Positions 19,516 to 31,580 are shown, numbered from the stretch's first letter. The stretch is 64,000 bases of DNA from Solimonas marina (GCF_012241385.1 NZ_JAAVXB010000005.1:124001-188000); one strand, 5' to 3'. Notes: a model not told the origin generated them from the letters alone. Numbers and translations are program-made.

Positions 19516-22500
19516 ATGGAACGCGTCAAACGCCGCTGGTGGACATGGGCGATCACGCTGATGGCCGCCGTCGTCATTGCCGGTGCTGTCATCAGCGGTT
19601 TGTTCCAGCTCGCCGTCCTCGCCTTGCCGAGCTATCGGGCGGATCTCGCCGCCTGGGTCACGCACGTGGCCAATCGCCCGGTACAGATCGGCGGCGTCAA
19701 CCTCGGCTGGCGCGGCATCGAGCCGCGCCTGGATCTGTCCGACATCACGCTCTACAGCGAGGACGGTGACGAAAGCCTGACGGTGACCCGCCTCAGCCTC
19801 GGCTTCTCGGTGGTGCGCCTGCTGACCGGCGACATGTTGCCGGAGCGGCTGGAAATGTCCGGCCTGACGCTGTCGATCAACGAGGACCGCAACGGGCAGT
19901 GGACCTTTGCCGGTTTCGAGCCGGGGCAGAACGGTGTCTCGGATGACACGCGCGAAGCCTGGGCCAAGCAGATGGCCCGCTTCGGGCATGTCGTCGTGCA
20001 GAACTGCACGTTGATCTTCACCGGCCCGCGCTTCGGCATCGACGGCAAGCGCGTACGCCTGGTGCGTGCCGATCTCGCGCAGCGCAGTGACGGCTTCGGC
20101 TTCGACGGGCGTCTGCAACTGCCGGTGACGCACGGTGATCTGGTCGAGCTGTCGGCCGACGTGCAGGGGCCCATCGCCTTTCCGGAACGCTGGAACGGCG
20201 ACTTCAATCTAGATTTCGAGCGGCTGCGGCCGCAGGGCTGGCTGGCGCCCTATCTGCAGCCTGGCGTGCAGATCGGCGCCGAGAACCTGAACGGCTCGAT
20301 CGAAGGCGAGTTGCAGAGCGGACGCGTGACGCGCGCCGACGTCGAGATCGATTCCGACGGTTTGATCGTCGCCCGCAACGGTCAGTCGAGCGGGGCCAAG
20401 TCGATGCGCCTGCGCGCCGGTCTGACGCGCGATGCCAGCGGCTGGTTTGCGGCGCTCGAGGATTTCCGCTTCGACGATCAGTTGCTGGCGCGCGGCAGCC
20501 TGCGTTGGACCCGCGATTCCAACGGACATGAGATCGACATCAATGCCGACGAACTGCATGTCGACCGGCTGATGCCGTGGCTGGCGGTCTGGCGCGACGC
20601 CCCGGCCGTCGCCGCGCAGGCGCCGCGCTTGTCCGGCACCTTGCGCAACATCGTGCTGCGACTGCGCACCGATACGCAGGGGCAGACGCGCTATTCGGCG
20701 ACCGCACGGCTCGACGACATGGGCCTCGCGCCGGCGGATGGTGTTGGGGTCGCACACGTATCCGGTGAAGCCTCGGCCAATGAAGGCGGTGGTCAGCTGC
20801 GCCTCTCACATGCGCCGATCGAGCTGCTGGCGCCGAAGGCGATCGCGGTGCCGATCACGTTCGACAGCGTCGACACGCAATTACAGTGGACGCGTACGGT
20901 CGACGGCTGGAACATCGGCACGCCGTCTTTCGAGGCGCAGTTGCCGGGTGTCGACGCCAAGGGCCACTTCCAGTTGGCGCTGCCGGGTGACCATGACGCG
21001 CCGGTCCTCGATCTGGGCGCCAGCTTCTCGGTTGCCGATCTCGACAAGCTCAAGCCGTACATGCCGCTGCAATGGTCCGAGCACACGCGCGACTGGTTGC
21101 AGCAGGGCATCGCCGGCGGTCACGTCTCGAATGGCCAGCTGACGATCCGCGGGCCGATGAGCGATTTTCCGTTTCAGAAGCACCCGGACGGTGTGTTCAA
21201 GATCGACGCCGATGTCGGCGACGCCAATATCGAGATCGGCGACGGCTGGCCGACCATCGAGAACGTCGCGGCACACCTGAGCGTGGCGGGCGCCGGCCTG
21301 GAAGTCGACGCCAGTGCCGCGACGATCGCCGGCAATGCCGTCGATCACGTCGTGGCGCGCATCGCCGACTTCGGCGCTGCCGAACTGACCGTCGACGGCA
21401 GTACACACGGCGAGATCGGCCGCTACTACGACTTCTTGCGCAACTCGCCGCTGCACGAGCGCCTGGCCGGCCTGCTCGATCAGACACACGCCGCCGGCGC
21501 GGCAACGGTCGACGCCAGGCTCGACCTGCCGCTGCATGACATCAAGACCACCAGTGTCGACGGCGACATCGCGCTCGACAACGTGCAGATGTTCTACAGC
21601 AAGCTCGACCAGCCGGTCAGCGGCATCACCGGCACCGTGCACTTCAACAATATCGGGGCTACGGCCAACGAACTGCATGCGCGCTTTGAGGATCTGCCGC
21701 TGACCGCGCGCATCGTGCCGCGCGATGGCACGCACGGTGTGGTGCAGGCCGATTTTCCGTTCACGCCAAACGCCGGCGGCCGGGGCGCCAGCCAGTTCCT
21801 GCCGTCGTTCATTCGCGAGGCTCTGGACGGTACGAGCCAATGGCATGCCGAGCTGCCGATCGAAGAGCACGGCGGCACGGCGCTGACGCTGCGCAGCGAC
21901 CTGCGTGGCACCGCAGTCACGTTGCCGGAGCCGGTGGCCAAGGATGCCGACGTCGCCATGCCGTTGAGCGTACGGATCGGCGGCGATGCCGATGCGCCGC
22001 TGCGGATCGGGGCCGCGTACGGCGGCATGCTCTACGCCGATGCCGCGCTGGGGCCGCCGGACGGTCAACAGCAAGGGCTGCAGCTGCAGGGTCTGCAGGT
22101 GCGCTTCGGCAGTGCGAGCCCGCCGGCCGGCAAAGGGCGATTCGTCGTCGACGGTCACGCCGGCACCGTCGACGCGGCCGCGTGGATCGCCTTGTTCGCG
22201 GGCGACGGGCAGGCGAAAACGGCGCCACCCACGGCGCCGGTGGCGGCCATGCCGTCGCCGACCGCGCCGGATGCGCCCGCCACGACCGCCCCTGCGGCGG
22301 TCTCCGCTGCCGATCCGGGCGTGCACCTGGACCTGATCGATCTCGACGTCGATCATCTGCGCTGGCAGAACCAGTTGACCGAAGCCACGCATCTGCGCTG
22401 GCAGCCGCAGGGCAATGGCTGGATGACGTCGCTCGACGGCGTTGGCGCGCAAGGCACGATCCAGTGGGTGGGGCCGGCGCCGGGGCGCATCGTCGCGCGG

Positions 22501-23673
22501 CTTTCGCATGTTGCGCTCAAGCCGCAGCATCGACCCGATGACGAGCCCATTGATGACAGCGACGCGGCAGCGGTGGCGGCCGCCGCGGCTCAGGCCAGTG
22601 ACAATGGCGGCCCGCCGGCACAGCCCTCGCACTGGCCGTCGCTCGATCTGCTGTGCGATGCACTGACCGGCAACGGCGCCGACTTCGGTCAGGTCGAGAT
22701 TCGCAGCTCGCGCATCGCGCAGGGGCAGCGTCTTGATCGGCTGAAGATTTCCGGTGGCGTGCTCGATCTCGACGCGAGCGGGCAATGGCGGCGCGCCGAC
22801 GGCAAGTCGTCGGCTGCGTTGCAGGCGATGATCGAGAGCAAGGATTTCGACGCAGTACTCGGGGCGCTCGACTACGAGCAGAACTTCCGTGCCAAGGAAA
22901 CCAAGGTCAAGGCCGATCTGAAGTGGGCGCCGTCGACGACTGGATTGGTCTGGCAGGTTGCGCAGGGGCGCGTCGACCTCAGTGCCGACAACGGTCAGCT
23001 CAAGGCCGTCAAGCCGGGCGCCGGCCGTGTGCTCGGTCTGCTGAATTTCTATGCCTTGCCGCGCCGTCTGCTGCTCAATTTCAGTGATGTCGTCGACGAG
23101 GGCCTTGGCTTCGACACCATCGGCGGCCACTTCGATCTGGGGAACGGCGCGGCCGTGACCGACGACCTGACGATCAAGGGGCCGTCGGTGAAGATCGACA
23201 TGCGCGGCCGCATCGGACTGGTCGCGCGCGATTACGATCAGCGCGTCACCGTCTACCCGGCGGGCATCTCGTCCGGGGTCACGCTTGGCGCCGCGTTGCT
23301 CGGCGGTCCCGCGGTCGGTGCGCTGGTTCTGGTTGCGCAGGAAGTGCTCGACAAGCCGCTCGATCAGGTCACGCAGCTGACCTATCACGTCTCCGGCAGC
23401 TGGTATAACCCGAAGGTCGAGAAGATCGACTCGCATTCGTTGCCGAAGCCGGACAAGGCCGAACCGACGACCCCGGCCCCGGCCAAGGTCGAAAGCAAGA
23501 CCCAGAGCAAGGCGGCCGCTAAAACCCCGGCAGTCGCGCCGTCGAAGGCGCCGGCTGCCGCGGCAGCGAAACCGGTCGCCGCGACGCCGGCGCCTGGCAA
23601 GCCGGCAGCGGCCGCAAACCAGGACAAGGCGAAGGCCGCACCGCCGACCGTGACGCAGGAGACGAACCCATGA
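19516..23673 (+). CDS. yhdP: YhdP-type AsmA-like envelope lipid-transport protein
   Basis: 1385 residues, slightly longer than E. coli YhdP (about 1266). One N-terminal membrane anchor (residues about 10-40, ITLMAAVVIAGAVISGLF) is followed by a long beta-rich periplasmic body of AsmA/DUF3971 type with repeated GxFxL/DxxG patterns and the C-terminal AsmA2 region (GRIGLVARDYDQRVTVYP). YhdP, TamB and YdbH are redundant bridges for phospholipid transport to the outer membrane. Unusual parts are an Ala/Pro-rich linker at about 895-930 and a Lys/Ala/Pro-rich tail of about 75 residues at the end. The position after rng is the conserved one. The last 4 nt overlap the nitrilase gene. Confidence 0.92.
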   Translation: MERVKRRWWTWAITLMAAVVIAGAVISGLFQLAVLALPSYRADLAAWVTHVANRPVQIGGVNLGWRGIEPRLDLSDITLYSEDGDESLTVTRLSLGFSVVRLLTGDMLPERLEMSGLTLSINEDRNGQWTFAGFEPGQNGVSDDTREAWAKQMARFGHVVVQNCTLIFTGPRFGIDGKRVRLVRADLAQRSDGFGFDGRLQLPVTHGDLVELSADVQGPIAFPERWNGDFNLDFERLRPQGWLAPYLQPGVQIGAENLNGSIEGELQSGRVTRADVEIDSDGLIVARNGQSSGAKSMRLRAGLTRDASGWFAALEDFRFDDQLLARGSLRWTRDSNGHEIDINADELHVDRLMPWLAVWRDAPAVAAQAPRLSGTLRNIVLRLRTDTQGQTRYSATARLDDMGLAPADGVGVAHVSGEASANEGGGQLRLSHAPIELLAPKAIAVPITFDSVDTQLQWTRTVDGWNIGTPSFEAQLPGVDAKGHFQLALPGDHDAPVLDLGASFSVADLDKLKPYMPLQWSEHTRDWLQQGIAGGHVSNGQLTIRGPMSDFPFQKHPDGVFKIDADVGDANIEIGDGWPTIENVAAHLSVAGAGLEVDASAATIAGNAVDHVVARIADFGAAELTVDGSTHGEIGRYYDFLRNSPLHERLAGLLDQTHAAGAATVDARLDLPLHDIKTTSVDGDIALDNVQMFYSKLDQPVSGITGTVHFNNIGATANELHARFEDLPLTARIVPRDGTHGVVQADFPFTPNAGGRGASQFLPSFIREALDGTSQWHAELPIEEHGGTALTLRSDLRGTAVTLPEPVAKDADVAMPLSVRIGGDADAPLRIGAAYGGMLYADAALGPPDGQQQGLQLQGLQVRFGSASPPAGKGRFVVDGHAGTVDAAAWIALFAGDGQAKTAPPTAPVAAMPSPTAPDAPATTAPAAVSAADPGVHLDLIDLDVDHLRWQNQLTEATHLRWQPQGNGWMTSLDGVGAQGTIQWVGPAPGRIVARLSHVALKPQHRPDDEPIDDSDAAAVAAAAAQASDNGGPPAQPSHWPSLDLLCDALTGNGADFGQVEIRSSRIAQGQRLDRLKISGGVLDLDASGQWRRADGKSSAALQAMIESKDFDAVLGALDYEQNFRAKETKVKADLKWAPSTTGLVWQVAQGRVDLSADNGQLKAVKPGAGRVLGLLNFYALPRRLLLNFSDVVDEGLGFDTIGGHFDLGNGAAVTDDLTIKGPSVKIDMRGRIGLVARDYDQRVTVYPAGISSGVTLGAALLGGPAVGALVLVAQEVLDKPLDQVTQLTYHVSGSWYNPKVEKIDSHSLPKPDKAEPTTPAPAKVESKTQSKAAAKTPAVAPSKAPAAAAAKPVAATPAPGKPAAAANQDKAKAAPPTVTQETNP

Positions 23674-24512
23674 ACATGAGTCTGGCGGCGATCCAGATGA
23701 CCAGCGTCGACGATGTCGGCGCCAACCTCGACATGGCCGCGGCGCTGCTGCGCGATGCCACGGCGCAGGGGGCGCGGTTCGCCGTGCTGCCCGAGAACTT
23801 CGCGTTCATGGGGCGACGCGACCGCGACAAGCTGGCGATCGCCGAGGTCGACGGACATGGTCCGATTCAGGACCGGCTGGCGGCGCTGGCGCGCGAGCTG
23901 GATCTGTGGATCATCGCTGGCACCGTGCCGATTCGCGTCGACGGTGAGGAACGCGTCTGGGCGGCCTGCTGTGTCTACGACAGCGACGGCGTGCGCGTCG
24001 CGCGCTACGACAAGATTCATCTCTACGACATCGACGTGCCGAACGGCGGCGGCGAGCGCTACCGCGAGTCGGCCAGCATCGCGCCGGGCGCGCTGCAGCC
24101 GGTGGTCGTCGATACGCCGGTCGGTCGCGTCGGCCTGTCGGTCTGCTACGACGTGCGCTTCCCGGAGCTGTATCGCGCGCTGGTCGCCGACGGCGCCGAG
24201 ATTCTGATCGTCCCGGCGGCGTTCACCGTCAAGACCGGTGAGGCGCACTGGGATCTGCTGCTGCGCGCGCGCGCCGTCGAAAACCTCTGCTACGTGATCG
24301 CGCCGGGGCAATGCGGCGTGCACCCGAGCGGCCGTGGCACCTACGGTCACAGTGCCATCGTCGAACCCTGGGGCCGCATCGTCAGCCAAGCCGGCACCGA
24401 ACCCGGTGTCGTGCTCGCCGACCGCGACGCGTCGCACCAGGCGGAATTGCGCCAAGGTTTTCCGGCGCTTGCGCACCGTCGCTTGCAAACGGCGTATCCG
24501 CCGTCAATATGA
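23670..24512 (+). CDS. Carbon-nitrogen hydrolase (Nit2/omega-amidase-like)
   Basis: 280 residues with the complete nitrilase-superfamily triad: Glu42 in LPENFAF, Lys115 in YDKIHLYD and Cys159 in [10 protein letters not shown]. The [15 protein letters not shown] segment is typical of the Nit1/Nit2 branch, which hydrolyses deaminated glutathione or 2-oxo acid amides. In several gammaproteobacteria this gene lies between yhdP and tldD, as here. The ATG at 23670 overlaps the yhdP stop. A role in metabolite repair is likely; the substrate is not proven by sequence. Confidence 0.92.
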   Translation: MNMSLAAIQMTSVDDVGANLDMAAALLRDATAQGARFAVLPENFAFMGRRDRDKLAIAEVDGHGPIQDRLAALARELDLWIIAGTVPIRVDGEERVWAACCVYDSDGVRVARYDKIHLYDIDVPNGGGERYRESASIAPGALQPVVVDTPVGRVGLSVCYDVRFPELYRALVADGAEILIVPAAFTVKTGEAHWDLLLRARAVENLCYVIAPGQCGVHPSGRGTYGHSAIVEPWGRIVSQAGTEPGVVLADRDASHQAELRQGFPALAHRRLQTAYPPSI

Positions 24513-24516
24513 AGTC

Positions 24517-25959
24517 ATGACTGAAGCCACTGAACTTGCCCGCCAGACCTTTCTCGAACCGGCCGAGCTGGATGAGAACCGCATCGCCGATGTGCTGGCG
24601 CGCTTGATGAAACCGGGCGTCGACAGCGCCGATCTGTATTTCCAGCACGCGGTGACCGAGACCTGGTCGCTCGAAGACAGCCTGATCAAGTCCGGTGCGC
24701 ACCACGTCGAACACGGCGTCGGCGTGCGTGCGGTGGCCGGCGATAAGCAGGGCTTGGCGTATTCCGACGATCTGCATCTGGCCGCGCTCGGCGATGCCGC
24801 GCAGACCGCCGGGGCGATCGTCCGTCAGGGCCAGCTCGGCGCCGTGCAGGCCTTCGCGCCGCGCACGGTCAAGCCGTTGTATGCGCCGGTCGATCCGCTG
24901 CAGAGCTGGCCGACCGACAAGAAACTTGAATTGCTGCGCCGTGCAGACGCCGCCGCACGCGCCGTCGATTCGCGGGTGATCCAGGTCAACGCGTCGCTGG
25001 CCGGCAGTTTCGAGACCGTACTGGTCGCCGGCAGCGACGGTACCTGGAGCGCCGACGTGCGGCCGCTGGTGCGCATGGACGTCTCGGTCATCATCGAACA
25101 TCAAGGCCGCCGCGAGATGGCGCACGCCGGCGGCGGCGGTCGTGCGCGCTATGCCGAGGTTTTCGACGGCGACATGCCGGAACGCTATGCGCGCGAAGCC
25201 GTGCGTCTGGCGCAGGTGCTGCTCGACGCGGTGCCGGCACCGGCCGGCCAGTTGCCGGTGGTGCTCGGACCCGGCTGGCCGGGCGTGCTGCTGCATGAAG
25301 CCGTCGGCCACGGCCTGGAAGGCGATTTCAACCGCAAGGGTTCGTCGGCGTTCTCCGGCCGCGTCGGGCAGAAGGTCATCTCCGAGTTGTGCACCATCGT
25401 CGACGACGGCACGCTGCTCAATCGTCGCGGCTCGCTGTCGGTGGACGACGAAGGCACGCCGACGCAGTGCACGACGCTGATCGAAAACGGCGTGTTGAAG
25501 AACTACATGCAGGACAAGCTCAACGCCGGGCTGATGGGCATGGCGCCGACCGGCAACGGTCGCCGCGAGTCGTACGCGCAGCTGCCGATGCCGCGCATGA
25601 CCAATACCTACATGCTGGCTGGCAAGAGCGAACCGGGTGACATCATCGCGTCGGTCGAGAAAGGGCTCTACGCCGTCAACTTCGGCGGCGGTCAGGTCGA
25701 CATCACGTCCGGCAACTTCGTGTTCTCGGCATCCGAGGCCTATCTGATCGAGAACGGCCGCATCACGCGGCCGGTCAAGGGCGCGACGCTGATCGGCAAC
25801 GGCCCGGAAGCGCTGTCGCGCGTGTCGATGGTCGGTAACGACCTGAAGCTCGACGAGGGTGTCGGCACCTGCGGCAAGGAAGGCCAGAGCGTGCCGGTCG
25901 GCGTCGGTCAGCCGACGCTCAAGGTCGATGCGTTGACGATCGGCGGCACGCAGGCCTGA
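24517..25959 (+). CDS. tldD: Metalloprotease TldD
   Basis: 480 residues, the normal TldD length. The zinc motif HEAVGH lies at residues 260-265, with the third ligand expected at the conserved Cys in [12 protein letters not shown] near the C-terminus. The N-terminal half has the [19 protein letters not shown] segment common to TldD. TldD pairs with TldE/PmbA to cleave unfolded peptides and to mature microcin B17 or degrade CcdA. No pmbA gene is in the window, so the partner must be elsewhere. The gene starts 4 nt after the nitrilase stop, so it is in the same operon. Confidence 0.96.
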   Translation: MTEATELARQTFLEPAELDENRIADVLARLMKPGVDSADLYFQHAVTETWSLEDSLIKSGAHHVEHGVGVRAVAGDKQGLAYSDDLHLAALGDAAQTAGAIVRQGQLGAVQAFAPRTVKPLYAPVDPLQSWPTDKKLELLRRADAAARAVDSRVIQVNASLAGSFETVLVAGSDGTWSADVRPLVRMDVSVIIEHQGRREMAHAGGGGRARYAEVFDGDMPERYAREAVRLAQVLLDAVPAPAGQLPVVLGPGWPGVLLHEAVGHGLEGDFNRKGSSAFSGRVGQKVISELCTIVDDGTLLNRRGSLSVDDEGTPTQCTTLIENGVLKNYMQDKLNAGLMGMAPTGNGRRESYAQLPMPRMTNTYMLAGKSEPGDIIASVEKGLYAVNFGGGQVDITSGNFVFSASEAYLIENGRITRPVKGATLIGNGPEALSRVSMVGNDLKLDEGVGTCGKEGQSVPVGVGQPTLKVDALTIGGTQA

Positions 25960-26054
25960 GGCCCGAGTTCGGCGGTTTTCGCCGTCCGCTCGCTTCACCC
26001 GCCGTTCACCGGCGTCGGCCGAAGGTGGCCATCGAGCCTGCAACGGAGACGACC

Positions 26055-26543
26055 ATGATCTGGTTGCGTTTCGAAAGCCATCTCGACGCCGAGCCGCCGA
26101 CCATCTGGCTGCACGCGACGCGCATGCAGGGTGTCAATGACGAGCTGTCGCCGATGGTGCGCATGAGCGTGCCGAAAGCCTTTGCCTGTCTGACGCTGCG
26201 CGATGCGCCGTCGGGAGCGCTGCTGTTCAACAGCTGGTTGTTGTTGCTCGGGCTGATTCCGTTCGATCGTCACGCGCTACGCATCGAAAAGCAGTGGGAT
26301 TACGGCTTTCAGGAAGATTCGAGCTCGTGGCTGCAGCGGCGCTGGCGGCACAAGCGCCACGTCGAGCTGATGTCGCGCGGCTCGCGGCTCGTCGATGAGC
26401 TGGAGATCGAGCCGCGGTTCCTGCCGGAGCGCCTGATCCGCCTGTTCGTGCGCCTGCTGTTTCTGCAGCGGCACCGCTGGTTGCGCGCCCATTTCGGCAT
26501 CATCGAGGCGCGGCCGATCGAGGGCGAGGCGGCGTCTCGTTGA
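26055..26543 (+). CDS. SRPBCC-like uncharacterised protein
   Basis: 162 residues from the ATG at 26055, which has a GGAG site at 26045-26048. I do not recognise a named family with certainty. The pattern of an N-terminal strand (MIWLRFESHLDA), MQGVNDELSPMVRMSVP, a hydrophobic LLFNSWLLLLGLIPFDRH and then strands GFQEDSSSWLQRRWRHKRHVE resembles START/SRPBCC ligand-binding proteins of the polyketide-cyclase type. The C-terminal half is strongly basic. It stands 95 nt after tldD and may be transcribed from it or alone. No function is proposed. Confidence 0.6.
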   Translation: MIWLRFESHLDAEPPTIWLHATRMQGVNDELSPMVRMSVPKAFACLTLRDAPSGALLFNSWLLLLGLIPFDRHALRIEKQWDYGFQEDSSSWLQRRWRHKRHVELMSRGSRLVDELEIEPRFLPERLIRLFVRLLFLQRHRWLRAHFGIIEARPIEGEAASR

Positions 26544-26552
26544 GCGCCGGGA

Positions 26553-26580
26553 TTGACGTCTGCGCGGGGCAGCTTAAAGT
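26553..26580 (+). promoter_or_regulatory. Candidate sigma-70 promoter for rsmD-coaD
   Basis: TTGACG at 26553-26558 (5 of 6 to the -35 consensus) and TAAAGT at 26575-26580 (4 of 6 to the -10) are separated by 16 nt. They lie about 100 nt before the rsmD start, in the gap after the SRPBCC-like gene. Confidence 0.5.
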
Positions 26581-26682
26581 CCGCCCCATGCAGACCCCAA
26601 GCCGCCCGGCGTCCGACGCTGACATGCCCGCCCGTTCCATCCGTATCCCGTCTGTCCCGCCAACGCCGACGGAGCGGCACTG

Positions 26683-27246
26683 ATGGCGCAGCGCGGCGAA
26701 GGGCGCTTGCGCGTGATCGGCGGACAGTGGCGCTCACGCGTCATCGAGTTCGACGCCGCGCACGGTGTGCGGCCGACGCCGGACCGCGTGCGGCAGACGG
26801 TGTTCGATTGGCTGACACCGGTGATCGACGGCGCGCGCTGCCTGGATCTGTTCGCCGGCAGTGGTGCGCTCGGCGTCGAGGCGCTGTCGCGGGGTGCCGC
26901 CCACTGCGTGTTCGTCGAAGAGGGACGCCGTCAGGCGGCCGCCATCCGCGCCGCGCTGGCTGTGCTCAAGGCGCAGCATGCCGAAGTGTCGGAGATCGAT
27001 GCCGCGTTCTATCTGACGCAAACCCCGCATCGCTTCGATGTGGTATTTCTCGACCCGCCGTACGGCAAGGGGTTGCTCGAGCGCGTCCTGCCGGACCTGG
27101 CCGCTGTCCTCGCGCCGCGCGCCTGGGTCTATCTGGAATGGCCGCCGGGGGCGATGCCGGCGCTGCCGGTGGGCTTCGAGCTGTTCAGAGAGAAAAAAGC
27201 CGGTCAGGTATGCTTTGGCCTGGCCCGCTATCAACAGCCGGCCTGA
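26683..27246 (+). CDS. rsmD: 16S rRNA (guanine(966)-N(2))-methyltransferase RsmD
   Basis: 187 residues. The start GRLRVIGGQWRSR is typical of RsmD. The SAM-binding motif LDLFAGSGALGVEALSRGA is followed by the catalytic DPPYGKG (residues about 124-130), the N6/N2 amino-methyltransferase signature. RsmD methylates G966 of 16S rRNA in assembled 30S subunits. In many proteobacteria rsmD lies directly before coaD, as here (28 nt gap). The assignment is firm. Confidence 0.95.
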   Translation: MAQRGEGRLRVIGGQWRSRVIEFDAAHGVRPTPDRVRQTVFDWLTPVIDGARCLDLFAGSGALGVEALSRGAAHCVFVEEGRRQAAAIRAALAVLKAQHAEVSEIDAAFYLTQTPHRFDVVFLDPPYGKGLLERVLPDLAAVLAPRAWVYLEWPPGAMPALPVGFELFREKKAGQVCFGLARYQQPA

Positions 27247-27274
27247 ATCCGTGTCCACGCAAACAGGGAACGAC

Positions 27275-27775
27275 ATGCCGGTCATCGCGGCCTATAGCGG
27301 AACCTTCGATCCGATTACGCTCGGTCATTACGACATCATCAAGCGCGCGTCGCGGATGTTTCCGAAGCTGATCGTCGCGGTCGGACACAACCTCGCGAAG
27401 AACCCGAAATTCACGCTCGAAGAGCGCGTCGAGCTGATCCAGAGTGTCGTCAAGCACCTGAAGAATGTCGAAGTGATCGGCTTCTCCGGGCTGGTCGTCG
27501 ACTTCGCGCATGAGCACAAGGTCACGGTGCTGGTGCGTGGCGTGCGCACCACCGGCGACTTCGACTACGAGAAGCAGATGGCGGTGATGAACCGCGATCT
27601 GTATCCGGATCTCGATACGGTGATCATGAACCCGTCGCCGGAATACGCGCACCTGTCGTCGTCGTTGGTACGCGAGCTGACCGGACTCGGCGCGCCGGTG
27701 GCCAAGCTGGTGCCCAAGGAAGTGGTGCCGGTGCTGCTCGAACGTTTCGGCCGCAAGAAGCCTCGCAAGCGCTGA
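27275..27775 (+). CDS. coaD: Phosphopantetheine adenylyltransferase
   Basis: 166 residues from the ATG at 27275, with an AGGGA ribosome site at 27265-27269; a GTG at 27251 is in frame but less likely. The nucleotidyltransferase motif GTFDPITLGHYDI holds Thr10 and His18, and the C-terminal ATP-binding motif is LSSSLVRE near residue 130. CoaD makes dephospho-CoA from 4'-phosphopantetheine and ATP, the fourth step of CoA synthesis. The length is normal (E. coli 159). It follows rsmD in an operon. Confidence 0.97.
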   Translation: MPVIAAYSGTFDPITLGHYDIIKRASRMFPKLIVAVGHNLAKNPKFTLEERVELIQSVVKHLKNVEVIGFSGLVVDFAHEHKVTVLVRGVRTTGDFDYEKQMAVMNRDLYPDLDTVIMNPSPEYAHLSSSLVRELTGLGAPVAKLVPKEVVPVLLERFGRKKPRKR

Positions 27776-27806
27776 AATTCAGCCGCCGCGCGTGGCCGCG
27801 CGCTAA

Positions 27807-29485
<1,679 letters not shown>

Positions 29486-29506
29486 TCGCCTTCGCCGTGC
29501 GGCGGT

Positions 29507-30520
29507 TCAGGCTGCGATGCGCATGGTGCGCGCCCGGCGCTTCGGCGTGGCAAGGATGCGCCGCAGGCGCTCGCGATTGATCGCCACCGGCCGCCGCCGC
29601 AGCTCGTCGAGGCGGCCGCTCTGCACCAGCGCCTCGATCCGGTTCAAGTGCACGTCGATGGCGGCGCGGTAGGGGTTGCTGCCGCCGAAGTGCACATCGA
29701 GATAGCGGTGCACGCCGCGAAAATGGCCGTCGAGACGCTCGGCCCAGAGCTGGCGATTGAACGTTGCGGTGCGATTCAGCAAATCCTCGGCCGACGCGTA
29801 GATCGGCGTCGGCGCGCCGCTGCGCGGCTGGCCCGCCAGTCCGCACAGTGCGAACTCGCGGTAGAGGAAGTCCCGGCATTTTTCCAGGTAGCAGCGGTCC
29901 GCGGTCTGCGCCAGCACGTCGGCGGTGCCGAGCAGAAAGCCGAGCGTGCGATCGCGTTCGTTACGCACGCGAATCTGCTCGAGGGCGATTTCGTAGCCGG
30001 TGAAATGCACGAGCTGGCGCGCGCACGAGATGTCGGCACGCAGGCCGACGCGCGGCAGATAGTCGCGCAGGAACTCGCCGCTGCGGCGCACATGGGTCAG
30101 CGTGAATTCGGCGCCGTTACCGGCGCGATCGCCGCGACGGCGGATATAGCCGGCGTCGTGGAACAGCGCCATGACGATGCCGAGCAGTGCGCGGCGCGGG
30201 CCGAGGCGTTGGCCGGCCGGCACGCTGCGCTCGTGACCGTCGAGCAGGCGCGCCATCGCCAGCGCGCAATCGAGGCTGTGCTGAGCGTCGTGATACCAGG
30301 TGTCGCAGCCCTGATAGCCTGGCAACTGGCCGGCATAAAGACGAGCAAAGGTCGAGAACGCGTGGCGCAGGGGCTTCAGGTCCAGGGCGGGCCAGCGGGC
30401 GTGCAGCAAGGTGCAGACCGCATCGCGCACCTCGTGGGGATGCGAGATGCGCACGCGTCCGGTGACGTCGTAGTGGTTGCGGCGGCCGTCACGCTCCGCC
30501 GGGGTTCTTGGGTTGCGCAT
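29507..30520 (-). CDS. HD-domain protein of unknown substrate
   Basis: 337 residues from the ATG at 30520; a GTG at 30562 is in frame. The metal site is recognisable as TWYHDAQHSLDCALAMARL with the first histidines, followed by MALFHDAGY with the HD pair and a later HFTGYE. The layout resembles the HD/PDEase fold of phosphohydrolases more than that of GGDEF-linked HD-GYP proteins. The N-terminal 60 residues are basic. It is convergent with the GGT-like gene. The substrate, perhaps a cyclic nucleotide or other phosphoester, is not known, and I see no membrane segment or signal. Confidence 0.75.
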   Translation of the reverse strand: MRNPRTPAERDGRRNHYDVTGRVRISHPHEVRDAVCTLLHARWPALDLKPLRHAFSTFARLYAGQLPGYQGCDTWYHDAQHSLDCALAMARLLDGHERSVPAGQRLGPRRALLGIVMALFHDAGYIRRRGDRAGNGAEFTLTHVRRSGEFLRDYLPRVGLRADISCARQLVHFTGYEIALEQIRVRNERDRTLGFLLGTADVLAQTADRCYLEKCRDFLYREFALCGLAGQPRSGAPTPIYASAEDLLNRTATFNRQLWAERLDGHFRGVHRYLDVHFGGSNPYRAAIDVHLNRIEALVQSGRLDELRRRPVAINRERLRRILATPKRRARTMRIAA

Positions 30521-30618
30521 GGGCACCGATGGTAGTCGGCGTCCGTCCGGCAAACCGCGCACTGGTTCTCATCGGCACCGCGGTTTTGCGAACAACAGCC
30601 CCGTTTTTGTGACGCAGT

Positions 30619-31389
30619 TCAGGTATCGGCGAGTTCGACGACCAGTGGCGCGTGATCGGACGGTCGTTCGAGCTTGCGCGGTGCCAGGTCGACGGCGGCG
30701 CTACGCGCGGCGGCGGCCAGCGGTGTCGACAGCAGCCAGTGGTCGATGCGCAGACCCAGATTGCGGCGGAACGCCGCCTGCCGATAGTCCCACCAGGTGA
30801 AGGCGTTGGCGGCTTGCGGGAACAGGCGGAAGGCGTCGAGCAGGCCCAGCGACATCAGCTTCTGCAGTGCTTCACGCTCCGGTTCGGAACACAGCACGCC
30901 GCCTTCCCAGACTTGCGGGTCGTGCGTGTCTTCGGGTGCCGGTGCGATGTTGTAGTCGCCACCGACCGCGAGCAGCGGGTGCTGTTCCAGCTCGCCGGCC
31001 AGATAGTCGTAGAGGGCGTCGAGGAAGCGCAGCTTGTACGCGTATTTCTCGCTGCCGACCGACTGGCCGTTGACGACGTAAACGCTGACGAAGCGGATGC
31101 CGCCGATGGTCGCGGCAATCACCCGCTTCTGTTCGTCGACGAATCCGTCCATGTCGCGTACGACGTCGGCGATCTCATGACGTGCCAGCAGCGCGACGCC
31201 GTTATAGGTCTTCTGCCCGTTGGTCACCGCGCGGTAGCCCAGCTCGGCGAGCGCGTCGTGCGGGAACGCGTCGTCGATCATTTTCAGCTCCTGCAGAGCG
31301 ACGACATCGACCTGTGTCTCGCGCAGCCAGTCGAGCAGGTGCGGCAGGCGGACTTTCAGCGAATTGACGTTCCAGGTGGCGATGCGCAT
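30619..31389 (-). CDS. xth: Exodeoxyribonuclease III
   Basis: 256 residues. The start MRIATWNVNSLKVRLPHLLDW and the catalytic glutamate motif LQELKMID are typical of the ExoIII branch of the AP-endonuclease/EEP superfamily. Further motifs are VGGDYNIAP (Asp-Asn pair) and RIDHWLLS followed by the terminal SDHAPLVVEL with the catalytic Asp-His. It repairs abasic sites and removes 3' blocks. The gene is divergent from the phosphoesterase lipoprotein, with 191 nt between the starts; I see no clear promoter motif in that gap beyond AT-rich patches. Confidence 0.95.
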   Translation of the reverse strand: MRIATWNVNSLKVRLPHLLDWLRETQVDVVALQELKMIDDAFPHDALAELGYRAVTNGQKTYNGVALLARHEIADVVRDMDGFVDEQKRVIAATIGGIRFVSVYVVNGQSVGSEKYAYKLRFLDALYDYLAGELEQHPLLAVGGDYNIAPAPEDTHDPQVWEGGVLCSEPEREALQKLMSLGLLDAFRLFPQAANAFTWWDYRQAAFRRNLGLRIDHWLLSTPLAAAARSAAVDLAPRKLERPSDHAPLVVELADT

Positions 31390-31580
31390 GGCGGCAGGGC
31401 GTTTTTCGGGCGTCCGCGATTCTAATTCCGAAACGCTTGCGGTGCTGGCACCGTTAAGAAGTGTAAAGCCCGGAAAAGAGAAACAAATTCGTCAATCACG
31501 CCGCCTAGGATCGCGGCTCTTACGAGAGGCCGTCGGCGCCGTGCCGACGCGCTCGCGCATCCACGCAGGGGAGTAGATCG

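Noticed and set aside
20881-23436. An 851-codon open frame on the minus strand opposite yhdP
   Set aside because: It lies wholly inside the real yhdP gene, has arginine-rich composition typical of antisense frames in GC-rich DNA and no recognisable domain.
31390-31580. Possible small RNA or riboswitch before the phosphoesterase gene
   Set aside because: The gap shows only a short GC hairpin near 31530 and a good ribosome site; no conserved riboswitch pattern was recognised.
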